Source: UBA1764 sp045616685
GTDB lineage: Bacteria > Bacillota > Clostridia > Peptostreptococcales > Anaerovoracaceae
Length of the DNA stretch: 64,000 bases
NCBI GenBank assembly: GCA_045616685.1
Contig: JAZLHF010000022.1
Location: 129,148-193,147, forward strand
Direction of reading: 5' to 3'
Shown: one piece after another, positions 45,286 to 52,648 of the stretch
Layout of the letters: the number at the start of each line of letters is the position of its first letter
How positions within the stretch are numbered: position 1 is the first letter of the stretch
Notes under the pieces: generated by a model
The model's input: only the letters and a program-made list of their open reading frames with translations
The model's database searches: none
What the model was told of the DNA's origin: nothing
Translations under genes and position numbers: made by a program

Positions 45286-45297
45286 AGAAAACCTCAA

Positions 45298-45543
45298 TTA
45301 TTTCTTCTCGTTAATTTTCTTCTTCAAAATTATTCTTACAACTATCAGGATTATAGTTACAACGACAGTAAATATAAACGGAATGCGCAGTCTCGAAAAC
45401 CAAAGAATAGAATTACTTTCAAACCAGCCTGGATTATTTTTATAGAAATAATACTCGTGCAATGCTTTTCCGGTAAAAGCTCCTATATTACCCCACATAA
45501 ATAGTTTACAAAAATTCAATGCTTTTTTCACTATAATCCCCAC
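45298..45543 (-). CDS. Small membrane protein
   Basis: 81 residues with a C-terminal hydrophobic segment (about 53-73) and a basic end KKKINEKK. No family recognised. The start shares a base with the stop of the preceding gene, a sign of one transcript. Confidence 0.5.
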   Translation of the reverse strand: MGIIVKKALNFCKLFMWGNIGAFTGKALHEYYFYKNNPGWFESNSILWFSRLRIPFIFTVVVTIILIVVRIILKKKINEKK

Positions 45544-46049
45544 TATAGGAACGACTCAACCACATACAACGTTCCTGTTCCGCTCCAGTAAAACATGAAT
45601 ATTTCAGAATTATCATCCTTCTTTTCATATACCAGCTGACACTTACTCCAATCGGGAAATTCATCTTCCGGTACATTCGTTTCTTTTAACAATTGCTCAA
45701 CGTATGTAATCTGCCCTTCAGTAGGCTGTGATGCATGAAGAAAGATTTTCTCAAGCTGCCAAACGGAATTCTGCACCCGTTTTGACTCATTTCCTATTTC
45801 GTAATCGATCACATGAAACCTGATTCCATCACCATGAAAGCTCGGTTCTGAATACGAATACAAATCCCTTGCCCCTTCAGACGGGACTTCAATCTGCCAG
45901 TTTTTCCAAATTACTTTTGAATATGGCTTAGTGGAAAAGTACATCCATCCAAGCATTGAACAGATTAATATCGATAATAGTATCAGTATTGTAAATATAA
46001 TCTTTTTGAATCTCTTACTCATATTCATGTCTTTACTGTTCCAATTCAT
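45543..46049 (-). CDS. Uncharacterised membrane-anchored protein
   Basis: 168 residues with one N-terminal span (about 15-38) and an extracytoplasmic domain. In-frame Met codons at 8 and 10 are alternative starts; none has a good binding site, and translation may be coupled to the preceding gene, which it overlaps by 17 nt. No domain recognised. Confidence 0.5.
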   Translation of the reverse strand: MNWNSKDMNMSKRFKKIIFTILILLSILICSMLGWMYFSTKPYSKVIWKNWQIEVPSEGARDLYSYSEPSFHGDGIRFHVIDYEIGNESKRVQNSVWQLEKIFLHASQPTEGQITYVEQLLKETNVPEDEFPDWSKCQLVYEKKDDNSEIFMFYWSGTGTLYVVESFL

Positions 46050-46467
46050 CCTTAGTGTGTTTCTTTTCGCGCATGTGTTTTATTAACGCTATTGCAGCGA
46101 CAACTATAGCTGGAATTAAGCACACCCCGGGGATGTTTAGGCTGAAAGTAGAAGCTAATTCTCCGATTATGCCCATACCTAAGCAAAGGCAAAGAATAGC
46201 GGCTAATGATAGATTTTTATTCTTTTTGAAAATAAAGAATATCATAAGCAGAATGTATGTCGGATAATTCGCAAGAAGGAATATCCAAAGCACTAATTCA
46301 ATATTAGCATTTCCTGGAATCATCGCTACATTAAGCACAATCACGAAGCTTGCAAGAAAAGCAATAATAGGCAGGATTAATCCGCCCACCATATTTGTAT
46401 TCTTTGAAAGATAAACCTGTAATACGATAACCGCTACAGCTATTAAAATTACTATAATTGTTGGCAT
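46033..46467 (-). CDS. Four-span membrane protein
   Basis: 144 residues, nearly all hydrophobic with four spans, ending in a charged tail HMREKKHTKDELEQ. No family recognised; ECF operon member. Confidence 0.5.
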   Translation of the reverse strand: MPTIIVILIAVAVIVLQVYLSKNTNMVGGLILPIIAFLASFVIVLNVAMIPGNANIELVLWIFLLANYPTYILLMIFFIFKKNKNLSLAAILCLCLGMGIIGELASTFSLNIPGVCLIPAIVVAAIALIKHMREKKHTKDELEQ

Positions 46468-46516
46468 AATATACCCCTAATACAACAGTTCTTACATTTA
46501 CATAAGATCGCTCTCT

Positions 46517-46948
46517 CTAAAATGATGCACTGTAAAAATACCAACGATCCGTGATTTTTGATGTATAGCCATGGTTGTTTGTATCGTCTTCCCAACTCCA
46601 TTTATTCTGACTATCTAGAACCAGTTTTACGCGAACATTCTGAAAAGCAAGAGGAACATCATCAGGAGAAAAATAACATCCGTAATATGTACTGCCTAGA
46701 GCCATTATATCAAATTCTATCATAGGATGCCTTCCATCCCATGTATTGACCGCCCGATATCCTAGTAAAACAGCATCATCTGCAGGAACCCCATTACCCG
46801 CAGATATAGCATCTTCAATCAAATCATGGTAAAAATTCACAAATAGTTTAATTCTTATCTGTGGAACACAATAAACTACAATCAGCAATATAAGTAAAAT
46901 GCAAATAAGGACAATCGCTATTTTTTTAAAGTTTATTACTTTTATCAT
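46517..46948 (-). CDS. Uncharacterised membrane-anchored protein
   Basis: 143 residues with an N-terminal span (about 9-30) and an extracytoplasmic domain rich in Trp and Tyr (NKWSWEDDTNNHGYTS). Lies 10 nt after the putative anti-sigma gene. Function unknown. Confidence 0.5.
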   Translation of the reverse strand: MIKVINFKKIAIVLICILLILLIVVYCVPQIRIKLFVNFYHDLIEDAISAGNGVPADDAVLLGYRAVNTWDGRHPMIEFDIMALGSTYYGCYFSPDDVPLAFQNVRVKLVLDSQNKWSWEDDTNNHGYTSKITDRWYFYSASF

Positions 46949-46957
46949 AAATATCCC

Positions 46958-47584
46958 CTATTTTTCATCCTTTGGCGACTCATAGACACGTTCGATTTCA
47001 GTCATTTTTACCAGAGTTGCATTATAGCCTTCATCAGTTTCATCAATTCTCAGATCCATTTGATATATCACATCCAGATCAGATGTTGTGCAAATATACA
47101 TACAATCATAAGGCAATTTTGTATAAGAACTAATAACAAATATAACATAGTTCTGATTCATATCCATGCTGTTATCTAACGCAATCTGAATTATATCCTC
47201 TTCTGCATAACCATCAAATACAAAATCTCCAAAGATAACTCTGGAAGGCACATTGTTTTGTTCAGTCTTAACAAACGGATATGAAAAGAGGAACCCCTTT
47301 ATTCCTTTTTCCGATTCAAAAAAGCTGATGGGAACGCTTTCACCAATGGCCATTTCAGATGAAATCACTTCATTATTTGCATCAAGTGCATAAGCTGTAA
47401 AAACAAAGCCCGGAGCATTCGACTTATTTGCTTTCGGAAGAAGTCCGAGAAAAAGCAAACAAAAGCAAGCGGCTATTGCTACATATTTTACCCATACACT
47501 TTTCTTTTTCGGTACATAATTTTCTGTCTTTTCCAGATATTTTGAATCAACATATCCGATGCTTTCAAGTAACATGTCATTCAT
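46958..47584 (-). CDS. Putative membrane anti-sigma factor
   Basis: 208 residues with a short cytoplasmic part (1-30), one span (about 31-49, VKYVAIAACFCLLFLGLLP) and a large outer domain. It follows the ECF sigma gene with a 4-nt overlap, the usual place of an anti-sigma partner. No zinc-finger anti-sigma motif is visible in the short cytoplasmic part, so the assignment rests on position and topology. Confidence 0.6.
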   Translation of the reverse strand: MNDMLLESIGYVDSKYLEKTENYVPKKKSVWVKYVAIAACFCLLFLGLLPKANKSNAPGFVFTAYALDANNEVISSEMAIGESVPISFFESEKGIKGFLFSYPFVKTEQNNVPSRVIFGDFVFDGYAEEDIIQIALDNSMDMNQNYVIFVISSYTKLPYDCMYICTTSDLDVIYQMDLRIDETDEGYNATLVKMTEIERVYESPKDEK

Positions 47585-48141
47585 AATATATAGCCCTCCT
47601 GAGTTAGAAAATCCTTCAGATTTTTTCGAATTCTAAATAATGATATCTTGACCTTGTTTTCACTCATATTGTATCGATGGCTAATGACAGCTATCGAGTC
47701 AAGATAATAGTATCTGCGCAAGAATAAAGTTTGCTTTTCGTCAGAAAGAGTTCCTAAAAATCTATTAATAGTTTCTGACAGGATTTGTGCATCCATATAT
47801 TTTTCCGTATTATTGACTGCCGGAAGACATGATGCAAGTTCATCAGTTAATTCCACAATATACGCCTTGCGTTTCAAACTATCTCTGCTACGGCAATAAT
47901 CAATAGATATATGACGAATAATCCGTGCAAGAAAAGCATATAAATATGTTCTCGGTTCATTAGGCGGAATAAGATTCCACGCTTTAAGATATGTATCATT
48001 TTCGCATTCTTCCGAAGTTTGAATATCTGCAGTAATACCAAAAGACAGTGAACGAAGCCTTGAACCGTATTTTTCAGATGATAGTTTGATCGCGCTTTCA
48101 TCACGATCTAAATAAAGCTGAACAATCTTATCGTCTTCCAA
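47581..48141 (-). CDS. ECF-type RNA polymerase sigma factor
   Basis: 186 residues. Region 2 (YGSRLRSLSFGIT, then ECENDTYLKAWNLIP and FLARIIRHISIDYCR) and region 4 (LSDEKQTLFLRRYYYLDSIAVISHRYNMSENKVKISLFRIRKNL) are both present. The start is TTG with AAAGGAG about 10 nt ahead. A promoter of the sigma-X type (TGTAAC-17-CGCT) lies just upstream, so it probably drives its own operon. Confidence 0.88.
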   Translation of the reverse strand: MEDDKIVQLYLDRDESAIKLSSEKYGSRLRSLSFGITADIQTSEECENDTYLKAWNLIPPNEPRTYLYAFLARIIRHISIDYCRSRDSLKRKAYIVELTDELASCLPAVNNTEKYMDAQILSETINRFLGTLSDEKQTLFLRRYYYLDSIAVISHRYNMSENKVKISLFRIRKNLKDFLTQEGYIL

Positions 48142-48189
48142 ATGCCTGTACTCCTTTCATAAGATTTATAGAGTCTTATTAATATATAT

Positions 48190-48216
48190 AGCGATATTTC
48201 CGCGGTGTTGGTTACA
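48190..48216 (-). promoter_or_regulatory. ECF-type autoregulatory promoter
   Basis: TGTAAC (48211-48216), 17-nt spacer, CGCT (48190-48193) on the minus strand, close to the B. subtilis sigma-X consensus TGTAAC-17-CGAC; about 50 nt before the sigma gene. Confidence 0.6.
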
Positions 48217-48232
48217 CTTTTTTAAAAATTGT

Positions 48233-48269
48233 AAAAAAAAACGGCAGTTCAAAATAATTGAATCGCCGT
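48233..48269 (-). terminator. Terminator of toxN
   Basis: ACGGCgaTTCAA pairs with TTGAAcTGCCGT on the minus strand, followed by nine T. Confidence 0.85.
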
Positions 48270-48290
48270 CAACTTGCTTTGTTTCTAATT

Positions 48291-48821
48291 TTATTTTTGC
48301 ATTTTTGCAACTTCTTCTAATTTACTAAATTCAAGACATCGCTTTGCTATATTGTTCTCTGGATAATTCGTCTTAAGAAAATACAGTTTTTCTGCTTTTT
48401 GTTCAACACCAATTTTGTTGATAGATTCAAGTTCCTTTTGCATCAAATCAATGTAAGCAGATTTTTCCTTATCATTTTGGAAAGATCTGTGCTTATCTAT
48501 GTCGGAATATTTTAGATCCTCGATGTCTGCTTTTGGAACTGGAATCATATATCTAAGATTTACTACAGCAGCAAGTTTTTCTCCGTTTTCATTTTTGCTA
48601 TCGTCTATATAAACCTTAATAAAGTCCGGAGAATTTTTCATTTTCTCATGTTTTTCTTTGGCATGAGATATTGCTACTACATAAACAAACTCATCCTTTT
48701 CGAATAGTGTCCCAAAGAAAGGCTTATACTTATCTTTTCCATAATCAGAGAATGGTACTCTATTATCTACCTTCCTTAATAAGTCTAAGTATTCTTCATC
48801 TATTGTTACCCACTTTTGCAT
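48291..48821 (-). CDS. toxN: Type III toxin ToxN/AbiQ-family endoribonuclease
   Basis: Sequence-specific RNase held inactive by its repeat RNA ToxI and freed on phage infection or other stress. Family pattern in order: WVTIDEEYLDLLRKVDNRVP (3-22), KPFFGTLF, HAKEKHEKMKNSPDFIKV (about 53-70), VVNLRYMIPVP (about 85-95), and the end QKAEKLYFLKTNY. 176 aa is right. AGGAGG precedes the ATG, and the toxI repeats and a terminator lie upstream. This arrangement of RNA, hairpin and toxin is the known ToxIN layout. Confidence 0.92.
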   Translation of the reverse strand: MQKWVTIDEEYLDLLRKVDNRVPFSDYGKDKYKPFFGTLFEKDEFVYVVAISHAKEKHEKMKNSPDFIKVYIDDSKNENGEKLAAVVNLRYMIPVPKADIEDLKYSDIDKHRSFQNDKEKSAYIDLMQKELESINKIGVEQKAEKLYFLKTNYPENNIAKRCLEFSKLEEVAKMQK

Positions 48822-48835
48822 AAAGTCCTCCTATG

Positions 48836-48860
48836 AAAAAAGCTGCTTAGAGCAGCTTTT
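48836..48860 (-). terminator. Hairpin between toxI and toxN
   Basis: AAAAGCTGCT / AGCAGCTTTT with a 3-nt loop and T tail. In ToxIN loci a leaky terminator here sets the RNA to toxin ratio. Confidence 0.85.
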
Positions 48861-48960
48861 AAAACGGTATTTGGTAGGCTCCGTAACCTTAATTAAAACA
48901 GTATTTGGTAGGCTCTGTAACCTTAATTAAAACGGTTTTGGTAGGTTCCGTAACCTAAAT
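48861..48960 (-). ncRNA. toxI: ToxI antitoxin RNA, three 34-nt repeats
   Basis: Three tandem units (48861-48894, 48895-48928, 48929-48960; the last is 2 nt shorter). On the minus strand each contains AGGTTACGGAGCCTACC (with small changes) and an A/U-rich joint. ToxI RNAs are cut by ToxN into single units that bind and inhibit it. Three repeats of 34 nt is close to the Bacillus thuringiensis version. Single differences between units are in the pairs ctcc/ctct. Confidence 0.88.
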
Positions 48961-48962
48961 AA

Positions 48963-48991
48963 ATCTTACATTATTGCATAATCTATGTCAA
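48963..48991 (-). promoter_or_regulatory. Promoter of toxI-toxN
   Basis: TTGACA (48986-48991), 17-nt spacer, TAAGAT (48963-48968) on the minus strand, right ahead of the repeats. Confidence 0.8.
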
Positions 48992-49042
48992 TTGCTTTTC
49001 GCCATTTTTGTGTAAAAATTTGGAAACAATGTTGGACTCAAC

Positions 49043-49082
49043 TTTACGCCGAAAAATAGCTTACGCCGTTTTTACGCCGTTT
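49043..49082. repeat. Arm repeats, right end of element 1
   Basis: Three copies of the word TTACGCCG (49045, 49062, 49073), matching the left-end repeat at 36225. Confidence 0.75.
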
Positions 49083-49176
49083 CTGTATTAGAATATATAG
49101 ATTCTTATAAAGATATATAAGGATTAGAAAATTACTAATTGTTGAAATATCAAGGTTTATCGCTCTTTATGCGATT

Positions 49177-49224
49177 TTAAAGACTTCTATGAAAACAGGC
49201 ATATATCTCGATACCTAATTTCAT
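49177..49224 (-). other. Displaced ychF start, 15-codon remnant (junction B)
   Basis: ATGAAATTAGGTATCG with its ribosome binding site continues as MKLGIEIYACFHRSL and stop. It is the ychF start that element 2 carries, cut off by element 1. Confidence 0.7.
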
Positions 49225-49252
49225 TTATTTTTAACCTCCTTGAATTTGCAAG
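49208..49252 (-). repeat. Attachment core B between elements 1 and 2
   Basis: A 45-bp block from TCGATACC to TTGCAAG identical to the one at 60316-60360; its first 18 bp match core A in ychF. It contains the ychF start codon and ribosome binding site. Confidence 0.85.
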
Positions 49253-49276
49253 GGTTTCGAGCGTTTTTCTTTGATG

Positions 49277-49299
49277 TTTACACCAATTTTACACCAATT
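49277..49299. repeat. Arm repeats, left end of element 2
   Basis: Two head-to-tail copies of TTTACACCAAT; matched at the other end at 60180-60201. Confidence 0.75.
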
Positions 49300-49317
49300 G
49301 CAATCCTTGCACAAAGA

Positions 49318-50502
49318 TTATTCTATTGCTCTCATGGATAAATTGAATGATTTGACAGCTTCTTTCATAGATTCATCCGTTACATGGACATATCTGTCCA
49401 TTGTAGTTGATAAATTAGCATGGCCAAGCAATTTTTGTAGCACCTTAGGCGGCATTCCATTTTCGATTGCTCTTGTAGCATAGGTATGCCTTAAAGCATG
49501 CATACAGAACCTTTGAATGCCAGATTCATCACATAGCTTATAAAGATGTGTATCATATGAGCTATTTTTACTTGGCATTCCGGTTCGATAGTTTACAAAG
49601 ACAAGATTACTTAGCGCCAGTTTCTTTTTAGTTCCATTAAAGAGATCTATATATTCAAGAGACTCTGAAAGTAAATCACTTTCATATCTAAATGCTCTTT
49701 CATCGTAGCATGATTTCAAAATCTCATATGCCCTATCTGTTAATGGAATTGTTCTGTAACTTGATTTTGTCTTAGGTGGTCCGACTCTCCAATATCCTAC
49801 TCCGTGACGATACTCAAGAGTTTTGCATACTGTAAGCGTATGTTCATCCCAATCAATATCATCAAATGTGAGTCCGATAAGCTCTCCTGTTCTAAGACCA
49901 GTTTCCAGAATTAAAGCATATTGTCTGTAATTGTGTGATCTCTTAGCTGCATTTAAGAATGTTTTTTGCTTATCAACTGTTAAGAAATGAATATCGCTCT
50001 TATCACGCAACGGATTATTAAAACGTACGCCATCCATTGGATGCTTGCTGATAATACCGTTATCAACGGCCACACGAAACATTGATCCCATTGTGATATA
50101 TGTTTGCCTGATTGTGCCGCCTGAATATGATTCACTCATTTTATTTAGAACCATCTTGCAATGCATAGGCTTAACCTCAGACATTTTCATCAAGCCTAAG
50201 ACAGGCTGAATGTTTCTCTTATAGCGTTCTTTGTAATTGCGCTGAGTATTTGGAGCAAGGTCATTATTGAAATTTTCCATCCAAAATGCAAACCACTCAT
50301 TTACTGTTATATCTGTGCTTGAACTAGTCGTAATGGAATCTATTGTAGAAGCTTCTGTAATCCATTTGCGAGCCTCTTGCACAGTATTAAAGTATTTCTG
50401 GTGACGCTTGCCTAATTTATCACTGTATCTAGCTGAATAAAGTCCGTCCTTTCTCTGAACAATGCCTTTTCCGCATTCTTTTCCGCGTTTATCTTTACCC
50501 AT
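49318..50502 (-). CDS. int: Tyrosine integrase of element 2
   Basis: 394 residues from the ATG at 50502 (GGAAGGAG 7 nt ahead; a longer frame to 50583 would cover the promoter). Same domains as the element 1 enzyme: arm-binding GIVQRKDGLYSARYSDKLG, then LETGLRTGELIGL with the first catalytic Arg, HALRHTYATRA, LLGHANLSTTMDRYVHV with the Tyr. Sequence blocks in the catalytic half are nearly identical to those of element 1, which explains the shared target; the linker after residue 50 differs most. Confidence 0.95.
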   Translation of the reverse strand: MGKDKRGKECGKGIVQRKDGLYSARYSDKLGKRHQKYFNTVQEARKWITEASTIDSITTSSSTDITVNEWFAFWMENFNNDLAPNTQRNYKERYKRNIQPVLGLMKMSEVKPMHCKMVLNKMSESYSGGTIRQTYITMGSMFRVAVDNGIISKHPMDGVRFNNPLRDKSDIHFLTVDKQKTFLNAAKRSHNYRQYALILETGLRTGELIGLTFDDIDWDEHTLTVCKTLEYRHGVGYWRVGPPKTKSSYRTIPLTDRAYEILKSCYDERAFRYESDLLSESLEYIDLFNGTKKKLALSNLVFVNYRTGMPSKNSSYDTHLYKLCDESGIQRFCMHALRHTYATRAIENGMPPKVLQKLLGHANLSTTMDRYVHVTDESMKEAVKSFNLSMRAIE

Positions 50503-50530
50503 TTTTGACTCCTTCCTATTTAAGTAAAAA

Positions 50531-50580
50531 AGAAAGAGCCCAATTAACCTTATAATTATAACAAATTTCGGGCTCTTTCT
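50531..50580 (-). terminator. Terminator ahead of int 2 that contains the int promoter
   Basis: AGAAAGAGCCC / GGGCTCTTTCT, an 11-bp perfect stem, 28-nt loop, followed by TTTTTAC on the minus strand. Confidence 0.75.
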
Positions 50581-50583
50581 CAA
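50555..50583 (-). promoter_or_regulatory. Promoter of int 2
   Basis: TTGAGA (50578-50583), 17-nt spacer, TATAAT (50555-50560), the -10 being inside the hairpin loop, just as in element 1. Confidence 0.75.
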
Positions 50584-50595
50584 TTATGCCGATAA

Positions 50596-50811
50596 CTAAA
50601 TTACTAATTTTTGGTTAATATAAGCTTCAAAAGCCTCACGCTTCACAAGCTTCTTAGTTCCGACATAGAGTACAAACGGGCAATCTGGCTGCCTTAACAT
50701 ATTTTCAATTTTATTAATTCCAATATTGCTGTAAGCTGCAGCTTCTTTAATTGAAAGCGTAAGCTTTTCACAAATAGGAATAATTTTCAAATCAGAATTC
50801 GATTGTGTCAT
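50596..50811 (-). CDS. xis: Excisionase (Tn916 Xis-like), element 2
   Basis: 71 residues, nearly the same as the element 1 protein from KLTLSIKEAAAYSNIGINKIENML to KLVKREAFEAYINQKLVI. Helix-turn-helix of the Xis/MerR kind. It overlaps the preceding gene by 20 nt and precedes the int hairpin. Confidence 0.88.
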   Translation of the reverse strand: MTQSNSDLKIIPICEKLTLSIKEAAAYSNIGINKIENMLRQPDCPFVLYVGTKKLVKREAFEAYINQKLVI

Positions 50812-51112
50812 CTAAAATAAAACCTTCCTTTTCTAATTCGTCTGTCTGTTTATCAGATTGGTGCGTCTTTAACTCATTAACAAACTTTACACATAATTCA
50901 GCACCACGATGCATAGACTGTTCTATTGTTAGTCGCTTCTCGCGACCAGTTAATATTGCATCCATATCCACATGATGGACTAAATGCATTTGATCTCTAC
51001 TTGAGAGTTTAATTATTTCATTTTTAGTTAAATATTTAAGTCGTTTGAATTTTTGATATTCACCAGTAGCATCATCTTTATCTGCCTCTATATCAGAAAG
51101 GGATTTCATCAT
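50792..51112 (-). CDS. Uncharacterised small protein of the replication module
   Basis: 106 residues from the ATG at 51112, with GAGGTG 6 nt ahead. Charged and helical, no transmembrane segment and no known domain. It overlaps the end of rep by 20 nt and the xis start by 20 nt, so rep, this gene, xis form one translationally coupled set. Confidence 0.6.
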   Translation of the reverse strand: MMKSLSDIEADKDDATGEYQKFKRLKYLTKNEIIKLSSRDQMHLVHHVDMDAILTGREKRLTIEQSMHRGAELCVKFVNELKTHQSDKQTDELEKEGFILDDTIEF

Positions 51113-52271
51113 CTGAATCACCTCTTTCTAAAACAGGCTCCTGCTCAAAAGAATTACCGATGTCATCTAGAATATTAATTGCAGGTTCAGGCCTTGGGAT
51201 CTTTTGTTTTGTAACATATTCAGGGACAGGATTATCACGAGCCTGGCTGTAAACAAATTTTTTAAGTTTCTCATCAAATGTATGAACAACGATCTCTTTA
51301 TCAAGAACTTCCCATTGCTGAGAAAATCTTCGGTAGAACTGATTTGGGTCTTCCGTAAACCCTTGATTAGGAATAAGCTTACAAAATTCTTCAAGAGAAT
51401 ATGGATTCGTTACCAGAATATATTGAGCAAATATATCTTTGTTGTGATAACGTGAAGCAACGGGAGAATCAATGTTTGGATCAAACATCTTAAGGAATTG
51501 GGAAAAGCTATATGAATCATCCGGCCTAATATCATCGATAATTAGAACATCTTCATCATAATAATCTGAGACAGGATCTTTACCACTTGCGGTAATGCAA
51601 TACGAAAGATTTCTTTCTTCGGCAAAGAGCATCGCTAAAGTAGATTTGCCAGTTCCGGGCTTGCCGTAAATCCAGATACATTCCATGGATCTATGACCGC
51701 CAAGTTCGTTTTTACGTTTAAGTCGTCCATATTCCCAAGCAGCTTCAATGCGAGCTTTATGCTTAACGTATGTTTGAGAATCAATGTGTTCATGAAAGTT
51801 GCGCCGGGTTATTGTACCGTTAGCACATTGTTCAATAATCTCATCAATATTGACTTTAGAAGATGCCTTATTAACAAACTCTTCAACATCAAAGTTAGCA
51901 GTTATATCAGCATATGAGTACTGATGTTTTTCCGGCTCTTTTTCATGAGTGTAATATCGAATCACATCAACCATGTGGCCTTTAACTTTTTCAACATAAT
52001 TTGCTTTTACGTTGAACCAAGTAGCAGCACTCGTTAATTCCATTGCAGCTTTGCCGAAGTTTAAGTAAACATGATAGTGAGGTTTAATATCACCTTGCTT
52101 TGCAATTAAATTGCCTTCTTCGTCGAACTCGTCTTCATCAGACCTATCTTGGTCATGAAGAATGATGCAATACTTTTTTATTGACTTGTACTTTGAGATA
52201 ACTGATAGGATACCCTGAACATCATAACCAGACTCTGGGTATAACATGATTTCTAGATGCTTTACTTTCAA
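51093..52271 (-). CDS. rep: Rolling-circle Rep with helicase domain, element 2
   Basis: Rep_2-type initiator: the HUH motif is in KPHYHVYLNF (about 66-75), the catalytic Tyr region in VIRYYTHEKEPEKH, and a C-terminal helicase with Walker A GKPGTGKST and Walker B VLIIDDI. Here the ATPase is intact, in contrast to element 1. Start most likely TTG at 52271, 9 nt after AAGGAG; another TTG at 52280 is too close to it. About 392 aa. Upstream are several inverted repeats that may be the nicking origin. Confidence 0.82.
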   Translation of the reverse strand: MKVKHLEIMLYPESGYDVQGILSVISKYKSIKKYCIILHDQDRSDEDEFDEEGNLIAKQGDIKPHYHVYLNFGKAAMELTSAATWFNVKANYVEKVKGHMVDVIRYYTHEKEPEKHQYSYADITANFDVEEFVNKASSKVNIDEIIEQCANGTITRRNFHEHIDSQTYVKHKARIEAAWEYGRLKRKNELGGHRSMECIWIYGKPGTGKSTLAMLFAEERNLSYCITASGKDPVSDYYDEDVLIIDDIRPDDSYSFSQFLKMFDPNIDSPVASRYHNKDIFAQYILVTNPYSLEEFCKLIPNQGFTEDPNQFYRRFSQQWEVLDKEIVVHTFDEKLKKFVYSQARDNPVPEYVTKQKIPRPEPAINILDDIGNSFEQEPVLERGDSDDEIPF

Positions 52272-52303
52272 TAAGACCAACTCCTTCCTGTAAGCAACCT
52301 AGA

Positions 52304-52340
52304 CACTTGGAGCTTTGGACGTAGCCCCTAGCTCCAAGTG
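52304..52340. other. Inverted repeat upstream of rep 2, candidate origin
   Basis: Perfect 11-bp arms CACTTGGAGCT / AGCTCCAAGTG with a 15-nt loop, 33 bp before the rep start. Position fits a double-strand origin of a rolling-circle replicon. Confidence 0.5.
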
Positions 52341-52412
52341 GTTTAAATATCAAGGGTTACGAAATATGCAGACACTTAATAGCATAAGAATGTTATTAAG
52401 CTTATTAGATTT

Positions 52413-52456
52413 GGGAACACAACGTACGTTTTGTGTTCCCTGATAAGAATTCTTAT
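52413..52456. other. Two further palindromes upstream of rep 2
   Basis: GGGAACACAA / TTGTGTTCCC (52413-52440) and ATAAGAATTCTTAT (52443-52456). With the 52304 repeat they fill the 370 bp between rep and hsdR; no gene is seen there. Confidence 0.45.
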
Positions 52457-52533
52457 TACACGCATTATACATAAATCGCGAAATTTGTAAATAGCAAAAG
52501 CACTGTTTAGCGGAAAATTCGCTAAAACTTTTT

Positions 52534-52579
52534 AAATTGCACACTGCACAATATTAGTTTTGTGCAATGTGTGCAATTT
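52534..52579. promoter_or_regulatory. Interrupted palindrome with TGCACAA, left of the hsd genes
   Basis: AAATTGCACA / TGTGCAATTT outer arms and TGCACAA / TTGTGCA inner arms. A related palindrome lies on the other side of the operon at 58365. Confidence 0.5.
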
Positions 52580-52584
52580 GCCCA

Positions 52585-52609
52585 TAAAAAGACCGCCCGA
52601 AGGCGGTCT
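52585..52609 (-). terminator. Terminator of the hsd operon
   Basis: AGACCGCC / GGCGGTCT around a CGAA (TTCG on the transcript) loop, then TTTTTATG on the minus strand. Confidence 0.88.
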
Positions 52610-52648
52610 AAGAATCAAGAAACGAATCTATTTTTATTATCTGTATAT

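Larger units (their letters stand above)
36156..49226. mobile_element. Integrative element 1 in ychF (CRESS-like Rep, ECF operon, ToxIN)
   Basis: It is bounded by the 18-bp core CGATACCTAATTTCATTT at 36156-36173 and 49209-49226, which is the 5' end of ychF. Within it lie tandem TTTACGCCGTT arm repeats at both ends (36225, 49043-49082), int next to the left core, xis, an FtsK-like translocase, a CRESS-like Rep with origin, then cargo. No canonical MOB relaxase or type IV secretion genes are seen, so it is likely mobilised by another element, with Rep and the translocase doing processing and coupling (inference). Confidence 0.85.

Noticed and set aside
41690..48141. The ECF region as conjugation or secretion machinery
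   Set aside because: Many membrane proteins are present, but no VirB4/VirD4-type ATPase, relaxase or lysozyme-like gene is seen; the small size and the sigma factor fit a regulatory operon better.
48861..48960. Short tandem repeats that could suggest a CRISPR array
   Set aside because: The units are head to tail with no unique spacers, and they sit between a promoter and toxN with the ToxI layout; no cas genes are near.
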